Shown one piece after another: positions 50,006 to 60,743 of a DNA stretch of 64,000 nucleotides. Positions within the stretch are counted from its first letter, which is position 1; each line of letters opens with the position of its first letter. The position numbers were made by a program, and so were the translations under genes. The notes below the pieces were generated by a model. The model did no database searches and was not told where the DNA came from. It saw only the letters and a program-made list of their open reading frames with translations. Origin of the DNA: Athripsodes cinereus (Eukaryota; Arthropoda; Insecta; Trichoptera; Leptoceridae); assembly GCA_947579605.1 (NCBI GenBank), contig OX388325.1, positions 925,572 through 989,571 on the forward strand. Reading direction: 5' to 3'.

Positions 50006-50425
50006 GCTTATGACAAATTTTACTATTGAATTTTAAATAATGTTAAATTTTGAATTTTAAACTTTGAGAGATTTTATATGATGTTATTAATTTTATTTTT
50101 CATGACTCATTGTATTGTTTTCATTGCTTATTGTTTTATTGTTTAATTCTGCGATTATTGCTTTGTGAGCATTATTCTATTAATTTTGTTTACATAATTT
50201 ACTCTATTCTATTGTAATTGTTGTTTGTTGATTTTATCTGTTGTGTTTAGTTATGTATGTTTTGTAGAGCACATAAGGGTAATATAGGGATCTTCACTGG
50301 TTTGCTTATTGCTAAATATGTTATAGACCATTGTATTTTTTGTATCAACTGTATGTATCCTGTAAAAAATTGAAATAATTAATAAATAAATAGGATAATA
50401 TCCATGCAAGTGGATCATCCCGTGG
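50006..50425. other. Unassigned, LINE-tail-like
   Basis: AT-rich text ending AATTAATAAATAAATA at 50379-50393, like a retroposon 3' tail. No coding remnant recognised. Confidence 0.4.
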
Positions 50426-50668
50426 AGCACCCGGTAAAGAATTGGTCTCCCACTCTTCTGCGTAAGTTTTCGAGTGTCCTGTAAAAGGCAGGTGTTCGAA
50501 AAAATTAAGACATTATACATCTTAAATTCAGCGATGAGGTTTGCCACCCATCCTGAATGTCTTGATTTTATATTGGCACAAAGAGGACAGTTTGCATGTT
50601 TCTTACATGCAGCTGATCTGCTGGCTACCCCACTTGTGGGATATGCCGTGATGGTATAGTAGTAGTAG
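50426..50668 (+). mobile_element. Repeat C (SINE-like), reference copy
   Basis: GTGGAGCACCCGGTAAAGAATTGG at the 5' side, then GCGTAAGTTTTCGAGTGTCC, TTAAATTCAGCGATGAGGTTTGCC, GGACAGTTTGCATGTTTC, and the 3' end CTACCCCACTTGTGGGATATGCCGTGATGG + TATAGTAGTAGTAGTAA. About 243 bp. No clear Pol III boxes. The 3' end equals LINE A's, so A-encoded enzyme is the probable mobiliser. Confidence 0.82.
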
Positions 50669-51019
50669 TAATATCCATTAAGCTGAAGTTTGGCATCATT
50701 ACGAGTATGTGGTTGTCGGCTAAAAACCGTGAATTTTGGTTTGGCTACGTTGAGTTATTATTAAGGCCCATCTTTTCGCCTATCGCAATGATATTTTGTA
50801 TGAGATTTTGTATGTGATGTGCAGAGATGTGCAAAATACTTCCAAAAAAGTATTTAAATACAAAATACAAATACTTTTGAATTTTTGTATTTCAAATACA
50901 AAATACTAAATACTTTTTCAAAATGGTATTTAAATACAAAATACAAAATACGTATTTTCAAAATACTTTTTTAAAATACCTTTTTAAAATACTTTTACAA
51001 ATAGTCGAACAAGGTGTAA

Positions 51020-51305
51020 GACAAAAGTATTTAATATTTAAACCATTGATGAATGAAAAAGAAATTAAAAACTGGACAAGAGTATACATAAATGGAGAAA
51101 GGGTTGACATGATTCGATATAGCATTGCTTGCAGACAATGAGGATAAGCCTTAGGAAGAACTGTTCAAATAAAAATAAAAAAATGATTAAGTCATGACAA
51201 AATGTACCGTTGTTAGAAGAGATAAGCCGAAAATTGTCATAAATGGATTGAGTATCATCAAGCAGGTAAGAGAATTCCTGACTTGGGCTGCAAAATAAAT
51301 CAGAA
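51020..51305 (+). mobile_element. RTE-like RT fragment inside the hAT-like element
   Basis: Reading with frameshifts: INGERVDMIRYSIA, IALLADNEDKP, then TKCTVVRRDKPKIVINGLSI and IKQVREFLTW. This corresponds to the region around the FADD motif of an RTE-like LINE, with the motif itself degraded (DIALLAD). Confidence 0.6.
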
Positions 51306-51319
51306 TGGATAATCCAAAT

Positions 51320-51765
51320 CTGAAATCGTATGGACTACTGTAACATCATATTATATACAGGACTGCTCCAGACTCTTCCTTATCGTCTTCAGATGGTTTT
51401 TAATGTTGCCTCCGGATCATTTACAGAGAGAATAAGAGCTGCCACATAACTTCACTACTAAGAAGTCTACACTAACTGAAAGTCCTAGAGATAGAGGTGT
51501 TTAAACTGTGTCTCACTGTCCACAAGGCAGCACACCACCCACTGAGCTGTTCCGCTGACGAAAATGTGTGGCGAAGGCTGTGATCAGCTTCTTAAACTCG
51601 TTGAACTCAAAAGGGCAAATACCTCTAAATTTGCAGAAAGAAGAAACAGAGTCGCAGCGTCATCTGCCTGGAATAGATTGCCTTCAGACAAAATTGAAAA
51701 TGCTACCATTCAGGAGAAATCACAGCGCCCTTGAAATGGCCATGAAACATTAAACGGCGTCATGT
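51320..51765 (+). mobile_element. LINE family D fragment inside the hAT-like element
   Basis: RMDYCNIILYTGLLQT, LEIEVFKLCLTVHKAAHHP, QKGKYL, and the 3' stem-loop at 51725-51760 (GCGCC..GGCGT). Several stops. Confidence 0.75.
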
Positions 51766-52169
51766 ATAATTTGTTCAATCATCATTATTATGTGTGTATA
51801 TCTCAAACATGGAGTACTCTAATGGAAACGATGTATTTGTAATTCAACAAATTGGCAAAAAAAGCTTGCGTACGCGCATATCAATTAATGGCAGAATTTT
51901 GTTTCAAACAATAAAAAGGTATTTTGTAAAAGTATTTTGTGTAAAATACAAAATACTCAAAAAAAGTATTTCAAATAAAATACAAAATACTTTTTACAAA
52001 AAGGTATTTGAAATACAAAATACAAATACGTATTTTGTATTTGTATTTTAAATACTTTTATTTCAAATACGTCACATCTCTGGTGATGTGGTGTTTTGCC
52101 TGCCTGCCCAAGGGTTGGGACTTTGCACAGAGTGTATTATTTTTTCTGTCATGTCTATAAAGTACATAA

Positions 52170-52495
52170 TCTAATATATAAAATTTTCGTGTCACGGTGT
52201 TTGTTATCATACTCCTCCGAAACGGCTGGACCGATTTTGATGAAATTTTGTGTGCTTATCTGATAGGTCTGAGGATCGGCCAACATCTATTTTTTATATC
52301 CCTAAAAGTAAAGTGTGGTCCACCCCGTATTTTTTATTTTAGTTTTTGGACAAAAAAAAATATTTTTATTTTTTTTATTGTGAGGGAGTAAAAAATACAT
52401 ACAGCCCTAAATTTTCACCTTTCTACCATCAACCCCTATTTTTAATAGCGATATTAGTATAATTATGGCTAAACAACGTTTGCCGGGTCAGCTAG
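52170..52495 (+). mobile_element. Non-autonomous Helitron-like element, complete
   Basis: Starts TCTAATATATAAAATTTTCG after an A and ends AACAACGTTTGCCGGGTCAGCTAG before a T. Hairpin of GGCxAAAC/GTTTGCC type 11 bases before CTAG. 326 bp, no Rep/Hel. Confidence 0.88.
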
Positions 52496-52830
52496 TATAT
52501 TATAAAAATAGATACGAACGCACTTAAATATTCACGTCAATCCCTCAACTAACTGCCTTGGTGAGTTCTTGGAATATCTTTATTGAACACATTTACACGA
52601 AATGCCTAGGATTGTGCCTTAACTCCCAGACGAACCAAAGCATATACCTACTAAAAGTATAATTTCAATAATCGTAATATGCCCTTTACAAGTGGCGCTA
52701 ACATATTACGTTAAAATAACGTTTTTCCGGGATATTTTAAATTTAGAATAAAAATTTAATTAACGTATTTGTCTTGGTTTCGCCTGTTATTCACTCGATA
52801 TACTTGTAGTTAGAGTAGAATTCATATAAG
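52496..52830. other. Unassigned stretch
   Basis: Nothing recognised. Confidence 0.4.
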
Positions 52831-52831
52831 A

Positions 52832-53006
52832 GTGCCCCGCTCATAGGTAAATGATTACTAACACATCCTTCAGTAATAAGTATGTTACACACACCACGCA
52901 ATGCACCAGCCAATCACAGTGATGCTACTCGGTTACTAATACAATCACGTGTTCTGTAATACACATTACCTGTGACTGTGTGCGTAGCGGTGCTAGGGCA
53001 CTTTTA
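52832..53006. mobile_element. Possible short TIR element
   Basis: AGTGCCCCGCTC near 52832 and the reverse complement of AGTGCCCTAGCACCG near 53006 are similar inverted ends about 175 bp apart. No clear target duplication. Confidence 0.3.
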
Positions 53007-53014
53007 AAAAAATT

Positions 53015-53142
53015 CAAGTCTATATCGATCGACTGTACAGTTCCATAATTCAACAAGTAGAAATGTCTTATATTCGAGAAATCGACATTTTTGTAATTTT
53101 ACTATATTTATATTATGCTTTAAAAACACAATAGAAAGTGAA
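53015..53142 (+). repeat. Repeat J, full
   Basis: ACTGTACAGTTCCATAATTCAACAAGTAGAAATG to ATTATGCTTTAAAAACACAATAGAAAGTGAA, ending exactly at the Helitron start. Confidence 0.75.
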
Positions 53143-53489
53143 TCTAATATATGAATTTCTCGTGTCACGGTGTTTGTTATCATACTCCTCCGAAACGGCT
53201 TGACCGATTTTAATGAAATTTTGTGTGCTTATCGGGTAGGTTTGAGAATCAGCCAACATCTATTTTTCATACCCCTAAAAGTTAAGGGTGATCCACCCCG
53301 TTTTTTCATTTTTATTTTATGAAAAAAAAAAATTTTTATTTTTTAATGGTAAGGCATTAAAAACATACAGGCCCTACAAACATACAGCCCTAAATTTTCA
53401 TCCTTCTACCATCGACCCCTATTTTTTAATAGTGATCCTAGTATATGGCATAATGTATATGGCAAAACAACGTTTACCGGGTCAGCTAG
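53143..53489 (+). mobile_element. Non-autonomous Helitron-like element, complete
   Basis: TCTAATATATGAATTTCTCG start; CGTTTACCGGGTCAGCTAG end at 53489. A small internal repeat of CATACAGxCCCTA near 53365-53395 enlarges it slightly. Confidence 0.85.
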
Positions 53490-53864
53490 TACATATGTGA
53501 ACTTCCTTAAGGAGTGCATGACACAAAGTTACGACGCTTATGAATCGACCTGGTTTGGTTAAGAGTACTCTTGATACCTAGGTAACATTCCCAATTCCTC
53601 TGTGCCATGTTTGATATGTTTGACATCTACACTTCTAGTAAGTAAAAAATTCAGTTAACGACATCCATTTGTGTCAAAAAATTCATAACATTGCTTACTA
53701 TTGTTTAATTTATCTGGAAACTTAAATTTATTTTCCTTCTTACAACCATTATTGTACCATCCCACCCCAAGATATGTGTATTGTAGTGGTTTTTTCCAGC
53801 AGCTATGTATCTATTTCGCAGACACTTTTATTCAACTTCCTAATCTTGGACACTCACTAATACT
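53490..53864. other. Unassigned stretch
   Basis: Nothing recognised. Confidence 0.4.
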
Positions 53865-54230
53865 CTATTCTTCTTCTGAGCTCACTCCCGTCCACTCCTG
53901 GACGTAGGCCTCCTCCATTTCCTTCCACATAATTCGATTCTGCGCCATTGCATTGCATCCAACTTTTTTTTTTTTTTAATTTTTTTATTTTTTTTTATTT
54001 TTTTTTTATTTAAATTTTATTAAGTAATAATAATAATAAATAAAAAATAAAAAAAAAAATTAAAAAAAAATTGTATCCAATTGACCCCAGCGTGTCAAAT
54101 GATATCATACCTCCACCTCATTGGGGGTCTTTCTCTGTTCCTGGTTACTGCTCGTGGTCTCCAAGTTGTAAGAGACTTTGGCCATTTATCATCTGGGTTT
54201 CTAACTATCCCGTTCATCTTCATTTAATAG
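53865..54230 (-). mobile_element. LINE family N C-terminus, interrupted by T/A palindrome
   Basis: Minus-strand order matches the plus copy at 62320-62545 (CTCCATTTCCTTCCA, ATTCGATTCTGCGCC, GCATCCAA, TTGACCCCAGCGTGTCAAATG). The segment 53967-54070 interrupts it. Confidence 0.7.
53955..54080. repeat. Poly(T)/poly(A) palindromic insertion
   Basis: About 105 bp of T-rich then A-rich DNA (TTTTTTATTTTT.., AATAATAATAAATAAA..). It is bordered by ATTGCATCCAA and ATTGTATCCAA, which look like a target duplication of LINE N sequence. Confidence 0.65.
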
Positions 54231-54934
54231 TTTTGATACGTTGTGCAATATCAGTAATTTTAGTTTTACTTCTTATTACTATCCATGACTATTTGGTCGA
54301 CTCGCATTTTCTTAACCGACTCTTAAAAGCCGGCTCGCGTCCATTAAAAGTCACAGTGGATATACTTTATACAAAAGTGTTGTATTTACAATTAATTCAA
54401 CATGAACTTCCACCAAGAACCGTCGGTTGAAAAATATCAACTTTATATACCTAATAGTTCATATTTGATCCACTATATAATGATTAGTTGTCTGGTTCTT
54501 TCGTACAAAACTGATCATCGTAGACAACTTTGTAGAATATAATATATATTTTGTTCTATTTAGTCAACTGCGTTGTGTGTATGTATGTATTGCTCCCTAT
54601 ATAAACCCCCCTTGTCCTTGTCGGGGGTAGCAAGGGCGGTTGTTGACTGGGTCTAGACCTCCAGAACTCCACCTCCTGCAGACTGACTCGTGACTTTCCC
54701 TTCCTACTACTATTATTCTACACTGTACAATCTATAAAATACTACTTACATACATGGTCTGACATCAATCGTTTTATCCATATTTCAAAATCTTTCTCAT
54801 TTTTTTGATATAAATACAAACACATTGGCTCAGAACAGACTCGAGTCTTACGAGGTGGTAAATTCCGTTAAAAAAATTATGAATAATATGTGAATTCAGA
54901 ATTAAGATAAAGATAATAGATTTTTGTGCTGAAT
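54231..54934. other. Unassigned stretch
   Basis: A 119-codon frame crossing from LINE N (54071-54430) has no recognisable domain. CCCCCTTGTCCTTGTCGGGGGT near 54606 is a GC hairpin. Confidence 0.4.
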
Positions 54935-55040
54935 TTCAGATGTAGAATGTCTCTACTGTTTCAAGAACCCGCCTTTTACAGCAGAACACTCGAAAATTTA
55001 CGGCAAAGAGTGGGAGACCAATTCTTTGCCGGGTGCTCCA
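54935..55040 (-). repeat. Repeat C 5' part
   Basis: The reverse complement of GTGGAGCACCCGGCAAAGAATTGG, GCCGTAAATTTTCGAGTGTTC, and the CTACATCTGAAATTCAGC region. Confidence 0.72.
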
Positions 55041-55264
55041 CGGAACAGAAAATAATATACCTAAAATATATATTTATATGTTTCATTTATTTATTTTCCC
55101 ATAGTGAAATATATTAATTTGTTTTTTTTTCTTTCTTTTAGGTATGTGTCTACTTTATTCAACCTAAAGTGAGTCTGAAGGGAAGGTAAGACAATTCTAC
55201 TGAAGACAGTATACAATGGTATTAATTTTTTAAATTAATTTTAAACATTGTTTTGTAATTTATA

Positions 55265-55392
55265 ATTGATCAAGTGAGGAAGGATATGAACTGTGGCACA
55301 TACATAGAATTAATGAGACTAGCAGAAAAAAAGAAAATAAAAATCGTTGCAGACCAATTCAATGGATTGTAACTCGCTATATATAAGAATAC
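55265..55392 (+). mobile_element. LINE family G 3' end
   Basis: QVRKDMNCGTYIELMRLAEK, then VADQFNGL and a stop, then CTCGCTATATATAAG. The TA tail matches the array at 42284. Confidence 0.75.
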
Positions 55393-56218
55393 TAACTGAC
55401 CCGGCAAACGTTGTTTTGCCATATACATTATTTCTAGATTACTAATATCGCTTTTAAAAAATAGGGGTTGATGGTAGAAGGGTGAAAATTTGTAATATGA
55501 AAATTATAAAAAAAAAATTGTCTTTTTTTTTTTTTTATTTAATGAAAATAGTACATTGAATAATAAATATATACATCTTATGATAATGAGTCACGCCAAA
55601 TCTAAAAGATTTGTCGGCGTGTTCTCTTATAACATACTTTATACATATATTGACCTAATACGACATTAACCTAAATACAAAAATAATTATTAGTTATATA
55701 TAAATCCACACTTTATTAACCATTCCTTGACTAATTTTTTTGCAATATTTTTACTCTTGCATTTCTTAATAGATACCGGCATCATATTAAGTATTTTTGG
55801 CACGTTATATTCAAATGTTCTTTTTCCGTATTTATTATTGAATTTAGGGACTACATATCCTTCATTAAATTTAAATCTTGTGTGATGCATATGTCGAGGT
55901 TTTTCTTTATATTCGGTTTTTGAAAACTGGTCAAGGACAACTCTCTGCCAAAACAAGCCTTTAGCAGATAATACATTTAACTTTTTGAAATACAGAGAAA
56001 TATTATTTCGCGCCGCGTTGCAAATTTCTTTTTTTACTATAAGTCTTAATAAAAAATATTCGGGTTGGACCACCCTTTACTTTTAGATGTATGAAAAATA
56101 GATGTTGGCCGATTCTCAGACCTACCCGATAAGCACACAAAATTTCATCTAAATCGGTCCAACCGTATCGGAGGAGTATGATAACAAACACCGTGACACG
56201 AAAATTTTATATATTAGA
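55392..56218 (-). mobile_element. Helitron-like element split by a LINE end
   Basis: Right piece 56045-56218 (GTTGGACCACCC.., ATCGGAGGAGTATGATAAC, TCTAATATAT end) and left piece 55392-55500 (CTAACTGACCCGGCAAACG.., GGTGAAAATTT). The interior is a minus-strand LINE. Confidence 0.78.
55515..56044 (-). mobile_element. Unclassified LINE C-terminus nested in Helitron
   Basis: The minus strand is open for about 118 codons before a stop near 55690: KKEICNAARNNISLYFKKLN, TEYKEKPRHMHHTRFKFNEG, YVVPKFNNKYGKRTFEYNVP and KILNMMPVSIKKCKSK. A terminal LINE region of the ..YGKR..P..N..P type. The poly(T) at 55517-55545 is its A tail. The first residues of the frame come from Helitron sequence. Confidence 0.72.
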
Positions 56219-56556
56219 CAGGTTTATTTATCAAAGTATAAACGGCTCTTGCCTTTTTTATGAACAATATGATATTAAATATTTTTTTTATTTTAACAGA
56301 TACAACAGCTTTAACAATGAACAATACAATAATAAACATTTAATAATTTACATCGCCAATATACCTTACTAATAAAATTCACATTAATACATATAATTTT
56401 TGTACACTACATACAATTTAACATTATTAGGTATAAACACAAGAAGAAAGACAATTCAAAAAGTATAACAAAATTAAAATATGTAACAAACTTTAGAAAT
56501 TGATGTAAATATTACAAGTTATAAAACAATATAATCAAAATATACATATATTCAGT
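56219..56556. other. Unassigned AT-rich stretch
   Basis: Nothing recognised. Confidence 0.4.
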
Positions 56557-56702
56557 GCAAACTACATCATCATCATCATCATCGCCCTCACAGGGCAGAA
56601 ACCAGACTCCTCCATTCAGAGCGTCTCTGTGCCAATTGCGTCACCTCTTCCCACGACATTCCTTGCGCTCTGATATCGTTGTCATAGGAACGCAAACTAC
56701 AT
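56557..56702 (-). mobile_element. LINE family K 3' end with 11-bp target duplication
   Basis: Element 56568-56691: ATG-repeat tail, then CCTCACAGGGCAGAAACCAGA, GCGTCTCTGTGCCAATTGCG and CGACATTCCTTGCGCTCTGA. GCAAACTACAT at 56557-56567 and 56692-56702 is the duplication. A 124-bp 5'-truncated insertion. Confidence 0.88.
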
Positions 56703-57299
56703 ACATGTGACATAATATATGCATTTTTCTGTCTTGATGTTTACTTTGGATTTTGCTTTGTTTTTTGTCTTGATGTGATCGCCTTGGATAAAATCTGTTA
56801 TGTTCTCAGGTGACATTTTTAAGATTATAATAATATTACATTCATTTGACAGTATAACATCTACAGCGATATTCACAAAAAAGAACGGAAATTTTAAAGC
56901 ACATGGAATTAATCATCTCCAATCAAGAAGTAAATAAAGGAATGGGACTGAAAATGGGAGTAGAAAGGACTTAAAACATCAAATGATTAAACCCTTTGAG
57001 ACCCCTAAGTCGTCACGGATATTTTCATAGTTTCATTGGATCGCAGTATAGATGTGCCAAATAATATGTCTAATTATTATTATTATTAAAATGACACCAT
57101 ATTATTCCACTGGGACCATTACAGCCAACGCGTTCCCAGAGAAAACAAACATTTACAATAGTGTTTCCACTTTCTCCACAAATTCTCCGTATGTTATGTG
57201 GAATATGTCAACATTCTGGGAAGTGTTATTTAACAATCTAATTGACTTAGCTATTGGTGACTATTAAAAAAGGAGTTGAAATTATAAGCTGATGATGAT
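56703..57299. other. Unassigned stretch
   Basis: An ATT run near 57076. No element recognised. ATG-repeats at 57293-57312 begin the next copy. Confidence 0.4.
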
Positions 57300-57475
57300 G
57301 ATGATGATGATTCTGGATGACTTTATTTTGACGCCGTTTAACAGTCCCTATACCGTTTCAAGGGTGCCAGTGAAGAGTTCAGTTTTTAATTTGCTTCAGA
57401 AGCTAGTGACAGTATATGCCCGGTATATGAATGAGCTCTGCAAATAGTTGGTCGTGCAAGCGTTGTTCTAGTTAT
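57300..57475 (-). mobile_element. LINE family D 3' end, diverged
   Basis: GACGCCGTTTAACAGTCCC..TTTCAAGGGTGCC keeps the 3' stem-loop. GTGACAGTATATGCC and TGAGCTCTGCAAATAGTTGG follow the D order. Confidence 0.5.
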
Positions 57476-57924
57476 TTGATTTACTTGCATCCAATCCAAT
57501 TTGATCACCCTTTAAATGCTTATTAAAACAAAAAAAAAACAAACATTTAAAAATCAAGTCTATATTCCCATTCCCTCCCAGAAATCCAGACGACCTCTCT
57601 TGCAGCTCTGCCCAGATGAGTTCGCTCCACGAATTCCTGTCATGGGAGCCATTGGACATGTCAGGATGTCTCTACTGGATAACTCACAGAAAAGAGCGGA
57701 AGACCTAAACTTTACCGTGGATTGGATTGATTTAATTAATATTATTTATAAACATACAATTTACCTTTAGTTAAGTACCTGTCAATCAGCAACAGTTTCC
57801 TGTCTGATGTGAAAATAATACATTCTGGAAATATTTATTACAGAATCAGGGAGCTAATAATCTACATAATTATATTTAAGTCGGTTTGTTTATATGTTTC
57901 AACTCAGACTTTGACCTCAATAAA

Positions 57925-58320
57925 AGTCGTAGTTAGGAAAGACAGACGTCTACAAATGGCATTCAATGGCGCTGCAAAGCTTATTTTCGGTGTGGACAAG
58001 AGTTGTCACTTTACACCTTTGCTGGAAAACTTGTACTAGTTAAAATAAGTGAAAGGGTCCAATAAAAACTTTGCCTTTTGGTCTACAAGGCTTTTGAATA
58101 ATATGGCACCTCAACCACTCTCTCAACTTTTTGTTCTCAAAACACCTGCAAGTAGATCCCTACGCACAGCTAAAACATCCACCAATAAGCTAGATGACAT
58201 CAATAGTGTCTACAAGTCCTGCTTCCACGACACGGCTTTTGATGTCGCAGGACCTATGATCTATGTAGAATTGACTCCCTGAGTACCTTCGTAAAAACCG
58301 ATGGATCCGACCAAAATCGA
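57925..58320 (+). mobile_element. LINE family D, broken
   Basis: RKDRRLQMAFNGAAKLIFGV, DKSCHFTPLLENLY, FVLKTPASRSLRTAKT, KLDDINSVYKSCFHDTAFDV and AGPM, in two frames. Same region as 1925-2375. Confidence 0.8.
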
Positions 58321-58989
58321 TCCTTTGGAACCGATCAGTTGCTCCATTACCTAGAAAACACAATTGTAACATCGCATCATTATCGTGTCTTGCTACGAGT
58401 ATTTGATTTGTTGTTTGATTGTGTCCAAAAAAAATACGTGTTCAAATTATTGTTTTAATCTAATCCTCTTGTATTTTATTCATACTAGATTCATTTGAAT
58501 CCACATGTTTGGCATTATTGTTGCACCATTTCTTTGTTTTACATAATGCTAGGGAACTTTACTGGTCCACTTATAGCTTAATATTATAATTCTGTTGACA
58601 TTATTTGTACATTATGACTGCTTGGATCCCTGGAAAAATTTAATAAATAACTTTTTTAATAGTCTGTCTGTCAATTTGATGTTTGTTTCCTGGTAGAAGC
58701 CTGGTGAAACTAGACTAGTACATAATCAGGTGGTTTTCTTATGGGGTTGGTATAATATATTGTGAAAGGGTGGTTTCTCCCTATTCGCCGCGGCAGGTCT
58801 TTGCACTGTCGTTCTCTGGCAAGGGTATACAACGACAGGAGCGGAACATACATACAGTCTTTATACCAATCTCATTTTATTTCGACCTTTAGGTCATTAC
58901 TCTCGTTCACGTTGAGTTTGGGATGATTTGCGCCAGATAATTTTTTTGCCTTCTGTGTGGCTGGACCGCTGCTTGTTGTAGAATAAAAT
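58321..58989. other. Unassigned, possible LINE 3' UTR
   Basis: TTTAATAAATAACTTTTTTAATAG at 58638 resembles a retroposon tail following the D copy. 58750-58830 is GC-richer. No clear element. Confidence 0.4.
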
Positions 58990-59290
58990 TCTACACCTTT
59001 TCAAACTCTCGACTTACAGTTTTGTACTCAAAACAAGATGGCTAGGGCATGTGGAAAGGATGAACGACACATCAACAATCAAAAGAATGTACTCCACAAA
59101 GCCCAGTGGCAGAAGAAGCGTCGGGAGGCCAAAGTTGAGATGGATGGATGGGGTGGAAAAGGACCTGCGAGCTTTGGGCGTGACCAATTGGCGACGAGAG
59201 GTGATGGATAGGAGGGAGTGGAGGCGACTTCTTGAGGAGGCCAAGACCCACACAGGGTTGTAGCACCACTGATGGTGATGATGATGATTC
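58990..59290 (+). mobile_element. RTE-like LINE family U C-terminus
   Basis: Plus strand: FVLKTRWLGHVERMNDTSTI, GRRSVGRPKLRWMDGVEKDL, TNWRREVMDRREWRRLLEEA, KTHTGL and a stop, then GATGATGATGAT tail. The frame is intact over 70 codons. No catalytic region. Confidence 0.85.
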
Positions 59291-59396
59291 AAAACAATAT
59301 TAAAGAGCCTATTGATTGAGTTGACATTTATTTTGTAAAACTCCATATTAATTTATGGAATTGAATTATTTGAGTTTTACTATATTTAATAATAAG

Positions 59397-59482
59397 TACA
59401 GTAACATGGTTTCGACTTACAAAGCCAGTGTAAAATATGTCAGTTTGACAATGACTTTGTAAGTCGAAAGCAGATTTCTGTA
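59397..59482. mobile_element. 82-bp MITE with TA duplication
   Basis: Element 59399-59480. Ends CAGTAACATGGTTTCGAC and GTCGAAAGCAGATTTCTG. CTTACAAAG/CTTTGTAAG completes the inverted repeat. TA on both sides fits Tc1/mariner. Confidence 0.72.
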
Positions 59483-59549
59483 CCTAAATATAAATATAGC
59501 AATACTCAAACAATTTGTGTTCGTTTCTTGAAATTAAATATCTTTTTAA

Positions 59550-59632
59550 CTACCTGTGTGACGCAAAGGTAATGTTCTTGCCTTTGAGTCACGAAGTCCC
59601 GGTTTCAATTCCCTGCCATGGCAAAATGAAGA
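59550..59632 (+). mobile_element. SINE W (tRNA-like head)
   Basis: GTGTGACGCAAAGGTAATG (A box), GAGTCACGAAGTCCCGG and GGTTTCAATTCCCTGCC (B box). Pairs with 21245-21330. Confidence 0.62.
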
Positions 59633-59879
59633 ACAACCTTTTTCTAATTGTTTTGGTTCTGGGAATTAGATGTACATGTGCTTGTAGCATTGTATATATG
59701 TGTGTGTATTGTGCTAGTACCTGTTACACAAGATTCATACTCGTATCTTAGTTAGGAACTCACTCTCTGTCTCTGGGACTTTCAGAAAATCCATTTTTTT
59801 TGGCACTGAAGTAATGTGGCAGCAATCTGATAGATTTGTGATACGAAAGAATGACTTGATGTTTATACCTGTGAGTTTA

Positions 59880-59945
59880 TTACATACAGTTATTTCACTG
59901 ACTACCCCTTTTGTGATATATGCCGTGATGGTAAAGATAGTGATG
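59880..59945 (+). repeat. Repeat C terminal fragment
   Basis: ACATACAGTTATTTCACTGACTACCCC, TTTTGTGATATATGCCGTGATGGTA. Confidence 0.6.
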
Positions 59946-60239
59946 GATAAATAGCTTATAATAAAAACTTAGTGTTTTTAGCTTGTATTAGAGGAAATTG
60001 GCGGAAGTCGGCTCCTTTTTCTCCTTGTTTTGATAGAAGGGCACATTTGAACCACTTGTGACGGTAATCTCAATAGCATCTCCACAGTTCAGCCCACACC
60101 TCCCACCCTACCAGTCGTCTAGAGAAACTAAACTAAAATCAGTTTGAAGACAGGATCTAGGTGGGCAGTGCAGGGAGTGAATTGTATTTGAGGGAGGTTA
60201 GAATAGATCAAATAATTGACAAAGTGGTCTAAGTTACAA

Positions 60240-60385
60240 ATATCACGGAATTTACCAAAAGTAGGGTAACCAGCAGTCCAACTGCATAAATAAACAAACA
60301 GGCTATTCCCGCATTGTCGGTAAAAAATAATATATCCAGGAAGGGTGGCATACCTCTTTGCTGAGCCAAGGATGTTAAATATCTT
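60240..60385 (-). repeat. Repeat C, diverged
   Basis: CACGGAATTTACCAAAAGTAGGGTAACCAGCAG, GGAAGGGTGGCATACCTCTTTGCTGA. The order matches reversed C. Confidence 0.55.
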
Positions 60386-60743
60386 AATAAACGTGTATTT
60401 TTATGAAACGTGGTATTTCGAAACTCGGATCACCTTAGTTAAGTGCGAGTCAAACTAAAAAGTATATTTTCAATAGTATTAATATTATTATCTGACGTTT
60501 TGTGACATGGAGAATACGACCTGTATTTTTTTACACATAGTTAGTCCACTTTACGGAGATGCAGGTAGTGTCTCCACATTCTGTTCATGAGAAGATGTTC
60601 TTATAGTAAAGGATAAATAAAACAGATAGTATGACGGTACGTAAATATAAGAGATAAATTGGCGCCCAACGTTACAATTAAAACTATAATAACAATTCTA
60701 AGTATTTTCACCATCAATGCATCTCTTATAAATGAGAGATCCA
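60386..60743. other. Unassigned stretch
   Basis: Nothing recognised. Confidence 0.4.

Larger units (their letters stand above)
50814..52090. mobile_element. hAT-like element with perfect 8-bp duplication
   Basis: Element 50822-52082, 1261 bp. Ends CAGAGATGTG and CACATCTCTG. GTGATGTG at 50814-50821 and 52083-52090. Both sub-terminal regions are dense in AAATAC/GTATTT motifs. 8-bp duplications and CAGAG ends are hAT features. It carries no hAT transposase. The interior holds two LINE fragments. Confidence 0.88.

Noticed and set aside
54071..54430. 119-codon plus-strand frame
   Set aside because: The first third is antisense to LINE N and the rest has no recognisable features.
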